DNA from: Pseudarthrobacter polychromogenes
Lineage (GTDB): Bacteria; Actinomycetota; Actinomycetes; Actinomycetales; Micrococcaceae
Direction: 5' to 3'
NCBI RefSeq assembly: GCF_014644495.1
Contig: NZ_BMKU01000002.1
Span: forward strand, 310,001 to 374,000
DNA: 64,000 nucleotides
Shown: in pieces, positions 51,776 to 60,525 of the stretch
Layout: each line of letters starts with the position of its first letter
Numbering within the stretch: position 1 is the first letter of the stretch
Notes under the pieces: model-generated
The model's database searches: none
What the model was told of the DNA's origin: nothing
Seen by the model: the letters and a program-made list of their open reading frames with translations, nothing else
Made by a program: the position numbers and the translations under genes

Positions 51776-52972
51776 GTGACCACGCCCGCAGACCAGCGTC
51801 CCCTGACCATCCTGATCGCTGCAGACACCTATCCGCCCCACATCAACGGAGCAGCACAGTTCGGCTACCGCCTGGCCAAGGGAATGACCGGCCGCGGGCA
51901 CAACGTCCATGTACTGGCCTGCCGCGCGGACAACGGAAAGAGCTTCACGGAGTTTCGGCCCGAAGGGACAGTCCACAGGCTGCGCTCCCACGGCGTCCCC
52001 ACGCACGAGTACTTCCGGATTTGCCTTCCCTGGGAAATCAAGAAGGAGATCAGCCTCCTCTTCGACCGGGTGAAACCCGACGTGGTGCATATCCAGAGCC
52101 ACTACATGATCGGCGAGCACGTCCTGTACGAGGCCGTGAAACGCGGCGTCCGGATCGTAGCCACCAACCACTTCATGCCGGAGAACCTCAACCCGTTCCT
52201 GCCGTTTCCCCAGTGGTTCAAGGGCATTATCGGCCGGATCTCCTGGAAGGACATGGGCAAGGTCATGGGCAAGGCGGACGTGGTCACCACGCCCACCCCG
52301 CTCGCAGCCAAGGCCATGCACCAGCACGCCTTCCTGCGCAAGGTGCTGCCGCTGTCCAACGGCATTGACTCCGCAGCCTACGAACTCCAGCCCGGCGAGC
52401 AGATCGAACCCCACCCGCACCCCACCGTAGTGTTTGCCGGGCGGCTGGCCGAGGAGAAGCACGTGGATGTGCTCATCGAAGCCGTCAGCAAGACTCCGCC
52501 GGAACTCAACGTCCACCTGGAAATTGTCGGCGGCGGCGAGGTGCGCTCCTCCCTGGAGGAGCTGGTCCGCCGGCTGCGCATGACGGACCGGGTAAAGTTC
52601 CTGGGCCTCGCCAGTGACGAGGAACTGCGCCGGGCCTACATCCAGGCCGACCTGTTCTGCATGCCGGGAACGGCGGAGCTGCAGTCCCTGGTCACGCTCG
52701 AGGCGATGTCGGCCTCCACTCCTGTAGTGCTGGCGGATGCCATGGCCCTGCCGCACCTGGTGCGCGACGGCGAAAACGGCTACCTGTTCACGCCGAACGA
52801 CAGCGACGACCTCGCCAAGAAGATCACCATGGTCCTGGAGCTCCCTGCCGACCAGCGTGCCGCCATGGGACAGACCAGCCGGCAGATGGTGGAGCCCCAC
52901 AGCATCGATGGCACGCTGCAGACCTTCGAGGACCTGTACCGCGGAGCGCGCTTCGAGGACAAGGTGGTCTGA
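51776..52972 (+). CDS. GT4-family glycosyltransferase
   Basis: 398 residues from a GTG preceded by AGGAGC. GT-B fold: the N-terminal domain has 'ILIAADTYPPHINGAAQFGYRLAKGM' and 'HIQSHYMIGEHVLYEAVK'; the C-terminal domain has 'VVFAGRLAEEKHVDVLIEAV', 'LEIVGGGEVRSSLEELV' and 'MPGTAELQSLVTLEAMSASTPVV' (the E-x7-E nucleotide-sugar site). This is the group of UDP- or GDP-sugar transferases, and the N-terminal half resembles mannosyltransferases acting on lipid acceptors. Donor and acceptor are not decided. A tRNA-Met gene follows. Confidence 0.88.
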   Translation: MTTPADQRPLTILIAADTYPPHINGAAQFGYRLAKGMTGRGHNVHVLACRADNGKSFTEFRPEGTVHRLRSHGVPTHEYFRICLPWEIKKEISLLFDRVKPDVVHIQSHYMIGEHVLYEAVKRGVRIVATNHFMPENLNPFLPFPQWFKGIIGRISWKDMGKVMGKADVVTTPTPLAAKAMHQHAFLRKVLPLSNGIDSAAYELQPGEQIEPHPHPTVVFAGRLAEEKHVDVLIEAVSKTPPELNVHLEIVGGGEVRSSLEELVRRLRMTDRVKFLGLASDEELRRAYIQADLFCMPGTAELQSLVTLEAMSASTPVVLADAMALPHLVRDGENGYLFTPNDSDDLAKKITMVLELPADQRAAMGQTSRQMVEPHSIDGTLQTFEDLYRGARFEDKVV

Positions 52973-52990
52973 ACGCTTTCCCGGGTTTGC

Positions 52991-52996
52991 TAGAGT
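52991..52996 (+). promoter_or_regulatory. -10 of the tRNA-Met gene
   Basis: TAGAGT (52991-52996), preceded by TTTGC as in the tRNA-Asn promoters (TTTGCTA). It lies about 49 nt before the mature tRNA. Confidence 0.45.
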
Positions 52997-53044
52997 AATT
53001 TTGCCCTGCCACCGCGTACCGATCGCGGGAGGTTCCGGGCATGA

Positions 53045-53118
53045 GGGGCTATAGCTCAGCTGGTTAGAGCGCGGGACTCATAATCCTAAGGTCCTCGGTT
53101 CAAGTCCGAGTAGCCCTA
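53045..53118 (+). tRNA. tRNA-Met (anticodon CAT)
   Basis: 74 nt. Acceptor GGGGCTA/TAGCCCT (G1-T72 wobble), D arm GCTCAGCTGGTTAGAGC, anticodon loop CTCATAA (CAT), T arm CTCGG-TTCAAGT-CCGAG, discriminator A. The D and anticodon arms match elongator tRNA-Met. A lysidine-modified tRNA-Ile(CAT) is a less likely alternative that sequence alone does not fully exclude. It is not an initiator, because the three G-C pairs at the base of the anticodon stem are absent. Confidence 0.93.
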
Positions 53119-53131
53119 CCCCCCAACGCGG

Positions 53132-53168
53132 AAACCGCGGCCGGCATGCATGCCGGCCGCGGTTTTCT
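53132..53168 (+). terminator. Terminator after tRNA-Met
   Basis: AAACCGCGGCCGGCATG and CATGCCGGCCGCGGTTT form a continuous 34-bp perfect palindrome (53132-53165), followed by TCTTT. A very strong intrinsic terminator. Confidence 0.92.
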
Positions 53169-53193
53169 TTCTTAAGCCTTCGATCTGCGGTAT

Positions 53194-53209
53194 GTTACTG
53201 AGCAGTAAC
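53194..53209. promoter_or_regulatory. Perfect palindromic operator upstream of the acyl-CoA dehydrogenase
   Basis: GTTACTG-AG-CAGTAAC, 56 nt before the ATG. The symmetry, AT-rich half-sites and position are typical of TetR-family repressor operators on fatty-acid or CoA-ester degradation genes. No TetR gene is present in the window. Confidence 0.6.
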
Positions 53210-53264
53210 TTACCGTGCTCCTTCCCGGCGAGCTCCGGTCACCGCTGATCATTGTGAGGTAACC

Positions 53265-54455
53265 ATGTCCACCACCGCTGCCGACCTCAACGACCTTCCC
53301 TATGCCGATGGCGACTTCTACGCCTTCGAACAGCTGCTGAGCGACAAGGAGCGGGACCGGCTGGCGGAGGTCAGGGAGTTCCTGGCCCGCGAAGTGCGGC
53401 CCATCGCCGTGGACTGCTGGAACCGGGGGGAGTTCCCGATGGACCTTATCCCGAAGCTTGCCGGCATCGACCTGGTCAGCCCCGTCCACCGGCAGGGCCA
53501 CTCCAACCTGTTCGCCGGCCTGGTCCACGCCGAAGTGACACGCGCCGACACCTCCATTTCCACCTTCATGGGAGTCCATGACGGGCTGTTCACGGGCTCC
53601 ATCGAAGCGCTGGCTTCGCAGGAGCAAAAGGATGCCTGGCTCCCGGACATCTACAGCATGAAGAAGATCGGGGCTTTTGGCCTCACTGAGCCGCTTGGCG
53701 GATCGGACGTCGCGGGCGGAACCCGCACCACGGCGCGTAGGGAAGGGGACTCCTGGATCCTCAATGGAGAAAAGCGCTGGATTGGAAATGCAACCTTCTC
53801 CGACTGGGTGGTGGTCTACGCCCGCGACCTCGCCGATGACAAGGTCAAGGGGTTCCTGGTGGACACGTCACTCGACGGCTTCAGCGCCAGCAAAATCGAG
53901 AACAAGATTGCGCTCCGCACCGTCCAGAACGCCGACATCAGCCTGCAGAACGTGGTGGTGCCGGACTTCTACAAGCTTGCCAACGCCAACAGCTTCCGCG
54001 ACGTCAACAAGGTCCTGAAGGTCACCCGGCTCGGTGTGGCCTGGCAGGCCGTCGGCCAGCAGCTGGCTGCGTTCGACGTGGCCCGGCGCTATGCCGTGGA
54101 GCGCCACCAGTTCGGCCGGCCGCTGGCATCCTTCCAGCTGGTGCAAAGCCAGCTGGTCCAGATCCTGGGCAATGCCGTCAGCTCCATGGGCATGATGGTC
54201 CGGCTCTCCCAGCTGGAGGACGCCGGCGAGGCCAAGGATGAGCAGTCCGCCCTTGCCAAGGCTTTCACCACCGCGCGGATGCGTGAGAGCGTGGCGATCG
54301 GCAGGAGCCTCCTGGGCGGCAACGGCATTGTGACGGACTTTGAGATGGCCAAAATCTTTGCGGACGCAGAAGCCATCTATTCCTACGAAGGAACGCACGA
54401 GATCAACACGCTGGTGACCGGCAGGGCCATCACCGGGATCTCAGCCATCGTCTAG
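53265..54455 (+). CDS. Acyl-CoA dehydrogenase (glutaryl-CoA dehydrogenase-like)
   Basis: 396 residues. FAD enzyme introducing an alpha,beta double bond into an acyl-CoA. 'AFGLTEPLGGSDVAGGTRTTARR' is the flavin/substrate signature, 'RHQFGRPLASFQLVQ' the FAD-binding arginine region, and the catalytic base Glu lies in 'YSYEGTHEINTLVTGRAITG', the arrangement found in glutaryl-CoA dehydrogenases. Full length. It is monocistronic, behind a perfect palindrome. Glutaryl-CoA is the best guess for substrate, but other short-chain acyl-CoAs remain possible. Confidence 0.87.
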   Translation: MSTTAADLNDLPYADGDFYAFEQLLSDKERDRLAEVREFLAREVRPIAVDCWNRGEFPMDLIPKLAGIDLVSPVHRQGHSNLFAGLVHAEVTRADTSISTFMGVHDGLFTGSIEALASQEQKDAWLPDIYSMKKIGAFGLTEPLGGSDVAGGTRTTARREGDSWILNGEKRWIGNATFSDWVVVYARDLADDKVKGFLVDTSLDGFSASKIENKIALRTVQNADISLQNVVVPDFYKLANANSFRDVNKVLKVTRLGVAWQAVGQQLAAFDVARRYAVERHQFGRPLASFQLVQSQLVQILGNAVSSMGMMVRLSQLEDAGEAKDEQSALAKAFTTARMRESVAIGRSLLGGNGIVTDFEMAKIFADAEAIYSYEGTHEINTLVTGRAITGISAIV

Positions 54456-54463
54456 GGTCCATG

Positions 54464-54484
54464 GCAGGCCTCGTCCGGCCTGCT
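54464..54484. terminator. Bidirectional terminator candidate
   Basis: GCAGGCC-TCGTCC-GGCCTGC, a 7-bp perfect stem between convergent genes, followed by TGTT. Weak tail. Confidence 0.5.
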
Positions 54485-54489
54485 GTTCC

Positions 54490-55050
54490 CTAGGAGTCCA
54501 GGGGCAGCAGGATCGATGGCCTCAGGTCCATCACGAACTGCAGCGGATCCACGTAGTCTTCCCCGCGCCGGACGCCCCAGTGGACACAGGGCACGGTAGG
54601 GCAGTGCCCGGGAAGCACCGTGCCGATAACCTGGCCCTCCGCCACTGGGGTCCCGGCGGCAAGGGTGCTGTGAACGGGCTCGAAGCTGCTCCGCAGCCCA
54701 TCTCCGTGGTCGATGGTGATCACCGGCCGGTCCACCACCATGCCCATATAGCTGACGGTACCCGCCGCCGGGGAGATGACCGGTGCGCCGTCGGCCGTTG
54801 CTCCCAAATCAACGCCCCGGTGGCCGCTGAGCCAGGGCTTGGGCGGGGGATCGAAATGCCGCAGCACCTGCGGGCGCGGGGCAAGCGGCCATTGCCACGA
54901 AGGCACGGCTACCGCCGGGGAGCTGGCGGCAGCAGGGTAATGCCCCGCCTGCTGCACGGAATAGGCTGGCCCGAACGCCATGGGCTCGCCGGCCGGGGCC
55001 AGCGAGGCCGGCAGCAGGAGAAGGGCCGCGAGCTGCCGTGATGGTTTCAT
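54490..55050 (-). CDS. Exported M23 family peptidase
   Basis: 186 residues from the ATG at 55050; an in-frame TTG at 55074 is also open. The N-terminal basic/hydrophobic stretch (MKPSRQLAALLLLPASLAP) is a signal peptide. The LytM/M23 fold has the first zinc ligands in 'GHRGVDLGA', then 'VSYMGMVVDRPVITIDHGDGL' and the last motif 'PCVHWGVRRG'. There the usual H-x-H is C-V-H, a form I recall from other actinobacterial M23 proteins. Acts on peptidoglycan cross-bridges in the envelope, or is a degenerate activator. It lies divergent from rpsB. Confidence 0.82.
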   Translation of the reverse strand: MKPSRQLAALLLLPASLAPAGEPMAFGPAYSVQQAGHYPAAASSPAVAVPSWQWPLAPRPQVLRHFDPPPKPWLSGHRGVDLGATADGAPVISPAAGTVSYMGMVVDRPVITIDHGDGLRSSFEPVHSTLAAGTPVAEGQVIGTVLPGHCPTVPCVHWGVRRGEDYVDPLQFVMDLRPSILLPLDS

Positions 55051-55459
55051 GCCACCAGATTGCTCTTGCTCCAAAGGCGCCGGAAGTGCCCACTTCGGCT
55101 ATGTGGACAAGCCCCGTGCCGGCGTCGCTACTGTCCTCGTCAGTGTCCTCCTGCTGAAGGTGCCTGTAGTACACTTGGTGGAGCAGTTTGCTGCGCCCTC
55201 AATGCTTTCGGTCCGGCGGATATCCCAGTGGTCTTTCCAACGGTATATGCCCGTGTCCGGAATGCGTCGGCACATCTCATTCAGGAGTGTGGGGGAGCAG
55301 CTGCTGACTACGCGCATCCAGCCCTCCTGCAAGCGACGCTCCGGCCTCGCCGACGGGGGATCAGGCCTCCTGCGGTCAGGACCATCGTCCTGATGGGAAG
55401 CATGGTGGATGCCAGGAGCACGGCCCAGCCTGGGCCACGCTAATAAACCGTCAACTATT
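55051..55459. other. Gene-free spacer upstream of rpsB
   Basis: About 410 bp between the divergent M23 gene and the rpsB leader. No convincing gene: small open frames are arginine/cysteine-rich and shadow-like. TACACT at 55170-55175 is a possible -10 for a long rpsB transcript (about 340-nt leader). Nothing else is recognised. Confidence 0.4.
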
Positions 55460-55502
55460 GGCAGGGTAAGAGAGCCATGGGCTCTCTCATGAATGACCTG
55501 CC
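55460..55502 (+). ncRNA. Structured leader of rpsB
   Basis: Two nested helices: outer GGCAGG (55460-55465) with CCTGCC (55497-55502), and inner AGAGAGCC (55469-55476) with GGCTCTCT (55480-55487) capped by an ATG loop. The outer helix ends one base before the ribosome site GGAAGGAG. It is a candidate autoregulatory target for S2 protein. An 17-codon frame starting at 55477 overlaps the rpsB start, but I do not claim it is translated. Confidence 0.6.
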
Positions 55503-55517
55503 GGAAGGAGCGCCGGC

Positions 55518-56384
55518 ATGCCCGTCGTAACCATGCGCCAGCTGCTTGACAGCGGCGTCCACTTTGGACACCAGACCCGCCGTTGGAACCCGAAGATGAA
55601 GCGCTTCATCTTCACCGAGCGCAACGGCATCTACATCATTGACCTGCAGCAGTCGCTGTCCTACATCGACCGTGCCTACGAGTTCGTGAAGGCCACCGTT
55701 GCACACGGCGGCACCGTTCTCTTCGTCGGCACCAAGAAGCAGGCCCAGGAAGCGATCGCCGAGCAGGCCACCCGCGTTGGCCAGCCGTACGTCAACCAGC
55801 GTTGGCTTGGCGGTATGCTGACCAACTTCCAGACTGTCTCCAAGCGCATCCAGCGCATGAAGGAACTGGAAGAGATCGACTTCGACGACGTCGCCGGTTC
55901 CGCTTACACCAAGAAGGAACTGCTGCTCCTTCGCCGTGAACTCACCAAGCTGGAAACCAACCTCGGTGGTATCCGCAACCTGACCAAGGCACCGTCCGTG
56001 CTCTGGATCGTGGACACCAAGAAGGAACACCTCGCCGTTGACGAGGCCAAGAAGCTGAACATCCCCGTTGTGGCCATCCTGGACACCAACTGCGATCCTG
56101 ACGAAGTCGACTTCCCGATCCCGGGCAACGACGACGCCATCCGCTCCGTGAACCTCCTCACCCGCGTTGTTGCCGACGCCGTTGCCGAGGGCCTCATCGC
56201 CCGCAACAACCGCGGCACCGGTGCTGCCGAAGCTCCGGAAGAGCCCCTGGCTGAATGGGAGCGCGAGCTCCTCGAAGGCAGCAAGGCTGAAGAGGCTGCT
56301 GCTCCGGCCGCTGAAGAAGCTGCTGCTCCGGCTGCCGAGGAAGCCCCGGCCGCTGCCGAGGCTCCCGCCGAAGACGCCAAGTAA
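55518..56384 (+). CDS. rpsB: 30S ribosomal protein S2
   Basis: 288 residues, RBS GGAAGGAG at 7 nt. Family marks '[24 protein letters not shown]', '[16 protein letters not shown]', '[16 protein letters not shown]' and '[24 protein letters not shown]' are all present. Beyond the conserved fold (about residue 230) lies an Ala/Glu/Pro tail with units like [18 protein letters not shown], common in actinobacterial S2 but variable in length. It is the first gene of rpsB-tsf; two hairpins sit in the 128-nt spacer before tsf. Confidence 0.97.
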   Translation: MPVVTMRQLLDSGVHFGHQTRRWNPKMKRFIFTERNGIYIIDLQQSLSYIDRAYEFVKATVAHGGTVLFVGTKKQAQEAIAEQATRVGQPYVNQRWLGGMLTNFQTVSKRIQRMKELEEIDFDDVAGSAYTKKELLLLRRELTKLETNLGGIRNLTKAPSVLWIVDTKKEHLAVDEAKKLNIPVVAILDTNCDPDEVDFPIPGNDDAIRSVNLLTRVVADAVAEGLIARNNRGTGAAEAPEEPLAEWERELLEGSKAEEAAAPAAEEAAAPAAEEAPAAAEAPAEDAK

Positions 56385-56404
56385 CACAAGTACATCCGGA
56401 TTTT

Positions 56405-56426
56405 CCGGCGCTGCCTGCAGCGCCGG
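56405..56426 (+). terminator. First rpsB-tsf intercistronic hairpin
   Basis: CCGGCGCTG-CCTG-CAGCGCCGG, a perfect 9-bp stem 20 nt after the rpsB stop. No T-tract; probably an attenuator or processing/stability element. Confidence 0.55.
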
Positions 56427-56431
56427 AGCTG

Positions 56432-56473
56432 CTGACAGGATGGCGGCCCACCCGTGGGCTGCCGTCCTGTCAG
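56432..56473 (+). terminator. Second rpsB-tsf intercistronic hairpin
   Basis: CTGACAGGATGGC...GGCCCA pairs with TGGGC...GCCGTCCTGTCAG around CCCG, a near-perfect stem of about 18 bp. It probably lowers tsf transcription relative to rpsB. Confidence 0.6.
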
Positions 56474-56512
56474 TCCGTACACCACCACACATTTCTAGAC
56501 AGAGGGGTTCAC

Positions 56513-57349
<837 letters not shown>

Positions 57350-57359
57350 CCGAAACTGC

Positions 57360-57393
57360 AAGGGGGTGGCCACTTCGGTGGCCGCCCCTTTTG
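57360..57393 (+). terminator. Terminator after tsf
   Basis: AAGGGGGTGGCCAC-TTCG-GTGGCCGCCCCTTTT: a 12-14 bp stem with a UUCG tetraloop and a T-tract. Ends the rpsB-tsf transcript. Confidence 0.92.
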
Positions 57394-57465
57394 CATGCGC
57401 GGGGGAGGCCTCCGTATGGGGCAGGCCGGAATAAGACCTTTGGCCGCGCAGCAGGATAACCTTTT

Positions 57466-57471
57466 TAGAGT
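57466..57471 (+). promoter_or_regulatory. -10 of pyrH
   Basis: TAGAGT at 57466-57471, 20 nt before the pyrH ATG, directly after the tsf terminator. Confidence 0.45.
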
Positions 57472-57490
57472 CCACCAACGGGAAGGCATC

Positions 57491-58228
57491 ATGGAAGCCG
57501 TCAACACTGTAATCCAGCCAGAGAAAAGCCGACGCCGGGTCCTCTTGAAGCTTTCAGGTGAAGTCTTCGGCGGCGGAAAGCTGGGCGTTGACCCCGAGAC
57601 CGTCCGCGACGTCGCCAAGCAGATCGCTGCAGCCGTTCCCCAGGTGGAGGTGGCCATCGTCGTCGGCGGCGGCAACTTCTTCCGCGGTGCGGAGCTCTCC
57701 CAGAGCGGCATGGACCGTTCCCGCGCGGACTACATGGGCATGCTCGGCACCGTGATGAACTGCCTGGCCCTGCAGGACTTCCTGGAGCAGGCCGGCGTCG
57801 AAACCCGGGTCCAAAGCGCCATCACCATGGGCCAGGTCGCCGAGGCCTACATCCCCCGCCGTGCCATCCGCCACATGGAAAAGGGCCGCGTAGTCATCTT
57901 CGGTGCCGGCGCGGGCCTGCCGTACTTCTCCACCGACACCGTCGCCGCCCAGCGGGCCCTCGAGGTCCACGCCGACGTTGTCCTGATGGCCAAGAGCGGC
58001 GTGGACGCCGTCTACACCGCCGACCCCAAGAAGGACCCCACCGCCGAGCGGCTGGAAACCCTCAGCTACGACGACGCCCTTCGCCGCGACATCCGCGTCA
58101 TGGACCAGACCGCCATGACCATGTGCAAGGACAACGACCTTTCCATGGTGGTCTTTGGCATGGAAGGCGAAGGCAACGTCACCAGGGCCATCCTCGGCGA
58201 AAAGCTGGGCACGCTGGTCACCACCTAG
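57491..58228 (+). CDS. pyrH: UMP kinase
   Basis: 245 residues from the ATG at 57491, preceded by GGGAAGG; the longer frame runs back across the promoter. Phosphorylates UMP to UDP in the cytosol. Amino-acid-kinase fold with '[14 protein letters not shown]', '[14 protein letters not shown]', '[20 protein letters not shown]', and '[19 protein letters not shown]'. Full length. frr follows after 127 nt, the usual bacterial order tsf-pyrH-frr. Confidence 0.96.
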   Translation: MEAVNTVIQPEKSRRRVLLKLSGEVFGGGKLGVDPETVRDVAKQIAAAVPQVEVAIVVGGGNFFRGAELSQSGMDRSRADYMGMLGTVMNCLALQDFLEQAGVETRVQSAITMGQVAEAYIPRRAIRHMEKGRVVIFGAGAGLPYFSTDTVAAQRALEVHADVVLMAKSGVDAVYTADPKKDPTAERLETLSYDDALRRDIRVMDQTAMTMCKDNDLSMVVFGMEGEGNVTRAILGEKLGTLVTT

Positions 58229-58235
58229 CTACAGC

Positions 58236-58241
58236 TAGGAT
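58236..58241 (+). promoter_or_regulatory. Candidate -10 upstream of frr
   Basis: TAGGAT at 58236-58241, just after the short palindrome CTAGCT-AC-AGCTAG. It allows frr to be transcribed apart from pyrH, with a leader of about 105 nt. Confidence 0.4.
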
Positions 58242-58355
58242 GATTTCAGGACTGTTCCGTTCCTGCCCCTGCGGGCGGGCACGGGCCGGCATCAAAGAAC
58301 CACGTTTGTGCATGGACCCGGCGCCCCGGACTGCACCAGAATCTGAGGAGAGACC

Positions 58356-58913
58356 GTGATCGAAGAAACCTTGCTCGAAGCCGAAGAAAAGATGGACAAG
58401 GCCGTAGAGGTAGCCAAGGAAGACTTCGCTTCCGTCCGCACCGGGCGTGCCAACCCGGGCCTGTACAACAAGGTCCTGGTGGAGTACTACGGGTCACCCA
58501 CCCCGCTGCAGCAGCTCGCCTCGTTCGCCATCCCGGACGCCCGCACCATCCTCATCACGCCCTTCGACAAGACGGCGCTGCGGGATATCGAACGTGCGCT
58601 CAGTGATTCCGAGGTCGGCGCCAACCCGTCCAACGACGGCAACGTCATCCGGATCACCATCCCGGAACTGACGAAGGAACGCCGCAAGGAATACGTCAAG
58701 ATCGTCAAGACCAAGGGCGAGGACGCCAAGGTCTCCATCCGCAACATCCGCCGCAAGGCCAAGGAAACCCTGGACCGCCTAGTCAAGGACGGCGAAGCCG
58801 GCGAAGACGAAGGCACCCGGGCCGAGAAGGAACTGGACAGCCTGACCAAGGCGCATGTGGACGGCATCGATGAGCTGCTCAAGCGCAAGGAAGCAGAGCT
58901 GCTCGAAGTCTGA
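58356..58913 (+). CDS. frr: Ribosome recycling factor
   Basis: 185 residues from a GTG preceded by GAGGAGAG. With EF-G it splits post-termination ribosomes. Typical segments: '[21 protein letters not shown]', '[21 protein letters not shown]', '[21 protein letters not shown]' and '[21 protein letters not shown]'. Exact family length. The stop overlaps the cdsA start (TGATG). Confidence 0.97.
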   Translation: MIEETLLEAEEKMDKAVEVAKEDFASVRTGRANPGLYNKVLVEYYGSPTPLQQLASFAIPDARTILITPFDKTALRDIERALSDSEVGANPSNDGNVIRITIPELTKERRKEYVKIVKTKGEDAKVSIRNIRRKAKETLDRLVKDGEAGEDEGTRAEKELDSLTKAHVDGIDELLKRKEAELLEV

Positions 58914-59836
58914 TGGGCCAGGCAGATCAGGCCCCGGCATCCAGGGCGCGCATACGGGGGAAGCAGCCCAGGAGCAACCCGACGCCGAAGGCAGGGAGGA
59001 ACCTCCCCGCCGCCGTGGTGGTGGGCCTGGCCATGCTCTTCGCCGTATTGGGCGGACTGCTGTTGCTCCCGCTTGCCTTCGTAGCGGTCACCACCACCTT
59101 CGCCATTTTCGGCGTGTGGGAAATCTACCGCGCCCTGGAGGCCAACGGCACCAGGATGCCCATCATCCCGGTCATGACGGGTACTGTCGCCATGCCGTTT
59201 GCCGCCTACCTCGGAGGCATTGAGAGCCTCCTGTTCGCGATGCTGCTGAGTTCAGTGGCCGTGCTCCTGTGGCGGTCCATCGAAAGCGCGGCAGGTTCCG
59301 CCAACAGCATCTTCGCCGGCGTCTTCACGCTCGGCTGGGTGCCGTTCTTCATCAGCTTCGCCATCCTGCCGCTGCACGCGGCCGGCGGTGCAACGCCCCT
59401 GGGCCTCTGGCCGGGCGGCACGGTTCCCCACGGCGCGTGGCAGGTGGCCGTGATGCTCCTGCTGGTGGTCTCCAACGACACCTTCGGATACCTGGTGGGT
59501 GCGTCCCTGGGCAAGCACCCCATGGCGCCCAAGATCAGTCCCAAGAAGTCCTGGGAAGGTTTCGCCGGCTCCATCGGCGGGGCCATCCTCATTGGAATCC
59601 TGGCCTGCCTTTATGTGCTGGACCAGCCCTGGTGGGTGGGTGTCGTCCTGGCGGTCGGCCTGGTGGCGGCTTCCACGGCTGGCGACCTGGCTGAATCCAT
59701 GGTCAAGCGCGAACTGGGCATCAAGGACATGAGCAGCATCCTGCCCGGGCACGGGGGAGTCATGGACAGGCTCGACTCAATCGTGTTCGCGTCCCCGGCC
59801 GCGTTCATCCTGTACGGACTGGTGTCCGTCGCCTGA
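58913..59836 (+). CDS. cdsA: Phosphatidate cytidylyltransferase
   Basis: 307 residues. Membrane enzyme making CDP-diacylglycerol from phosphatidate and CTP, feeding phospholipid synthesis (including the CDP-alcohol transferase at 50114). About seven to eight helices after a basic ~33-residue cytoplasmic N-terminus. 'VVSNDTFGYLVGASLGKHPMAPKISPKKSWEGF' and the CdsA signature 'SMVKRELGIKDMSSILPGHG' followed by 'GVMDRLDS' are complete. It is translationally coupled to frr. Confidence 0.95.
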   Translation: MGQADQAPASRARIRGKQPRSNPTPKAGRNLPAAVVVGLAMLFAVLGGLLLLPLAFVAVTTTFAIFGVWEIYRALEANGTRMPIIPVMTGTVAMPFAAYLGGIESLLFAMLLSSVAVLLWRSIESAAGSANSIFAGVFTLGWVPFFISFAILPLHAAGGATPLGLWPGGTVPHGAWQVAVMLLLVVSNDTFGYLVGASLGKHPMAPKISPKKSWEGFAGSIGGAILIGILACLYVLDQPWWVGVVLAVGLVAASTAGDLAESMVKRELGIKDMSSILPGHGGVMDRLDSIVFASPAAFILYGLVSVA

Positions 59837-59924
59837 CACAAACCCTGCCGGACCTGCAGAGAACCCCCGGCACAAATAAGCTGGTGCAGAAGCACCACAG
59901 CGGAAGAGCATTGAAGGAAGCATA

Positions 59925-60509
59925 GTGGCATTGGACATTCATCGGCAGATCCCTGCGTCCTTTGAGCGCGTCCAGCGCGGTGAGTACGGCTACAACGCCA
60001 AACAGGTGGACCAGTTCCTGCAGCAGGCGCGCGTATCGCTGGAGAATCCGGAATCAGCACCACAGCCCATCAACAGCGCGGACGTGCGGGCTGTCTCCTT
60101 CGATCCCGTCAAAGGCGGATATTCCGCCGCCATCGTGGACGCAGCCCTGGACCGGCTCGAGGATGCCTTCGCACGCCGGGAACGTGATGAGCTGATCGCT
60201 GCCAGCGGCGAGGAAGCTTGGCTGCGCGAGATCGGACACCTCTCGGGCATCCTGCGCGGCCGCCTGCACAGGCCCGACGGCGACCGCTTCCGCCGCCCCG
60301 CCAAGAAGAAGGCCCGCAGCTACAACACGGCCGACGTCGACCGGCTGTGCCGTGAGCTCATCGCCTACCTTGAGCAGGACAAGCCGCTCAGTGTGGACAG
60401 TGTCCGCCGGGCGGTCTTCCGCCCCGCCGCGGGCCGCGACGGGTACGAGGAAGCCCAGGTGGATGCCTTCCTGGACCGGGTCGTCGAGCTCATGGCTGCC
60501 ATCGACTGA
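59925..60509 (+). CDS. Protein with four DivIVA-type (DivI1A) motifs
   Basis: 194 residues from a GTG preceded by GAAGGAAG. Four copies of a short aromatic-x4-VD-x2-hydrophobic motif occur: GYNAKQVDQFL (22-32), GYSAAIVDAAL (65-75), SYNTADVDRLC (132-142) and GYEEAQVDAFL (173-183). Each follows an F or R-rich strand and leads into a short helix. This is the N-terminal membrane-curvature/polarity motif of DivIVA, but without the long coiled-coil that follows it in DivIVA proper. Cytoplasmic. A role in cell pole or division organisation is possible, but the function is unknown. It follows cdsA on the same strand by 88 nt. Confidence 0.8.
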   Translation: MALDIHRQIPASFERVQRGEYGYNAKQVDQFLQQARVSLENPESAPQPINSADVRAVSFDPVKGGYSAAIVDAALDRLEDAFARRERDELIAASGEEAWLREIGHLSGILRGRLHRPDGDRFRRPAKKKARSYNTADVDRLCRELIAYLEQDKPLSVDSVRRAVFRPAAGRDGYEEAQVDAFLDRVVELMAAID

Positions 60510-60525
60510 TCCTGCCGGCCCCGCC

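Noticed and set aside
55060..55443. 127-residue plus-strand frame between the M23 gene and rpsB
   Set aside because: Arg/Cys-rich composition, no ribosome site, no domain; more likely untranslated leader.
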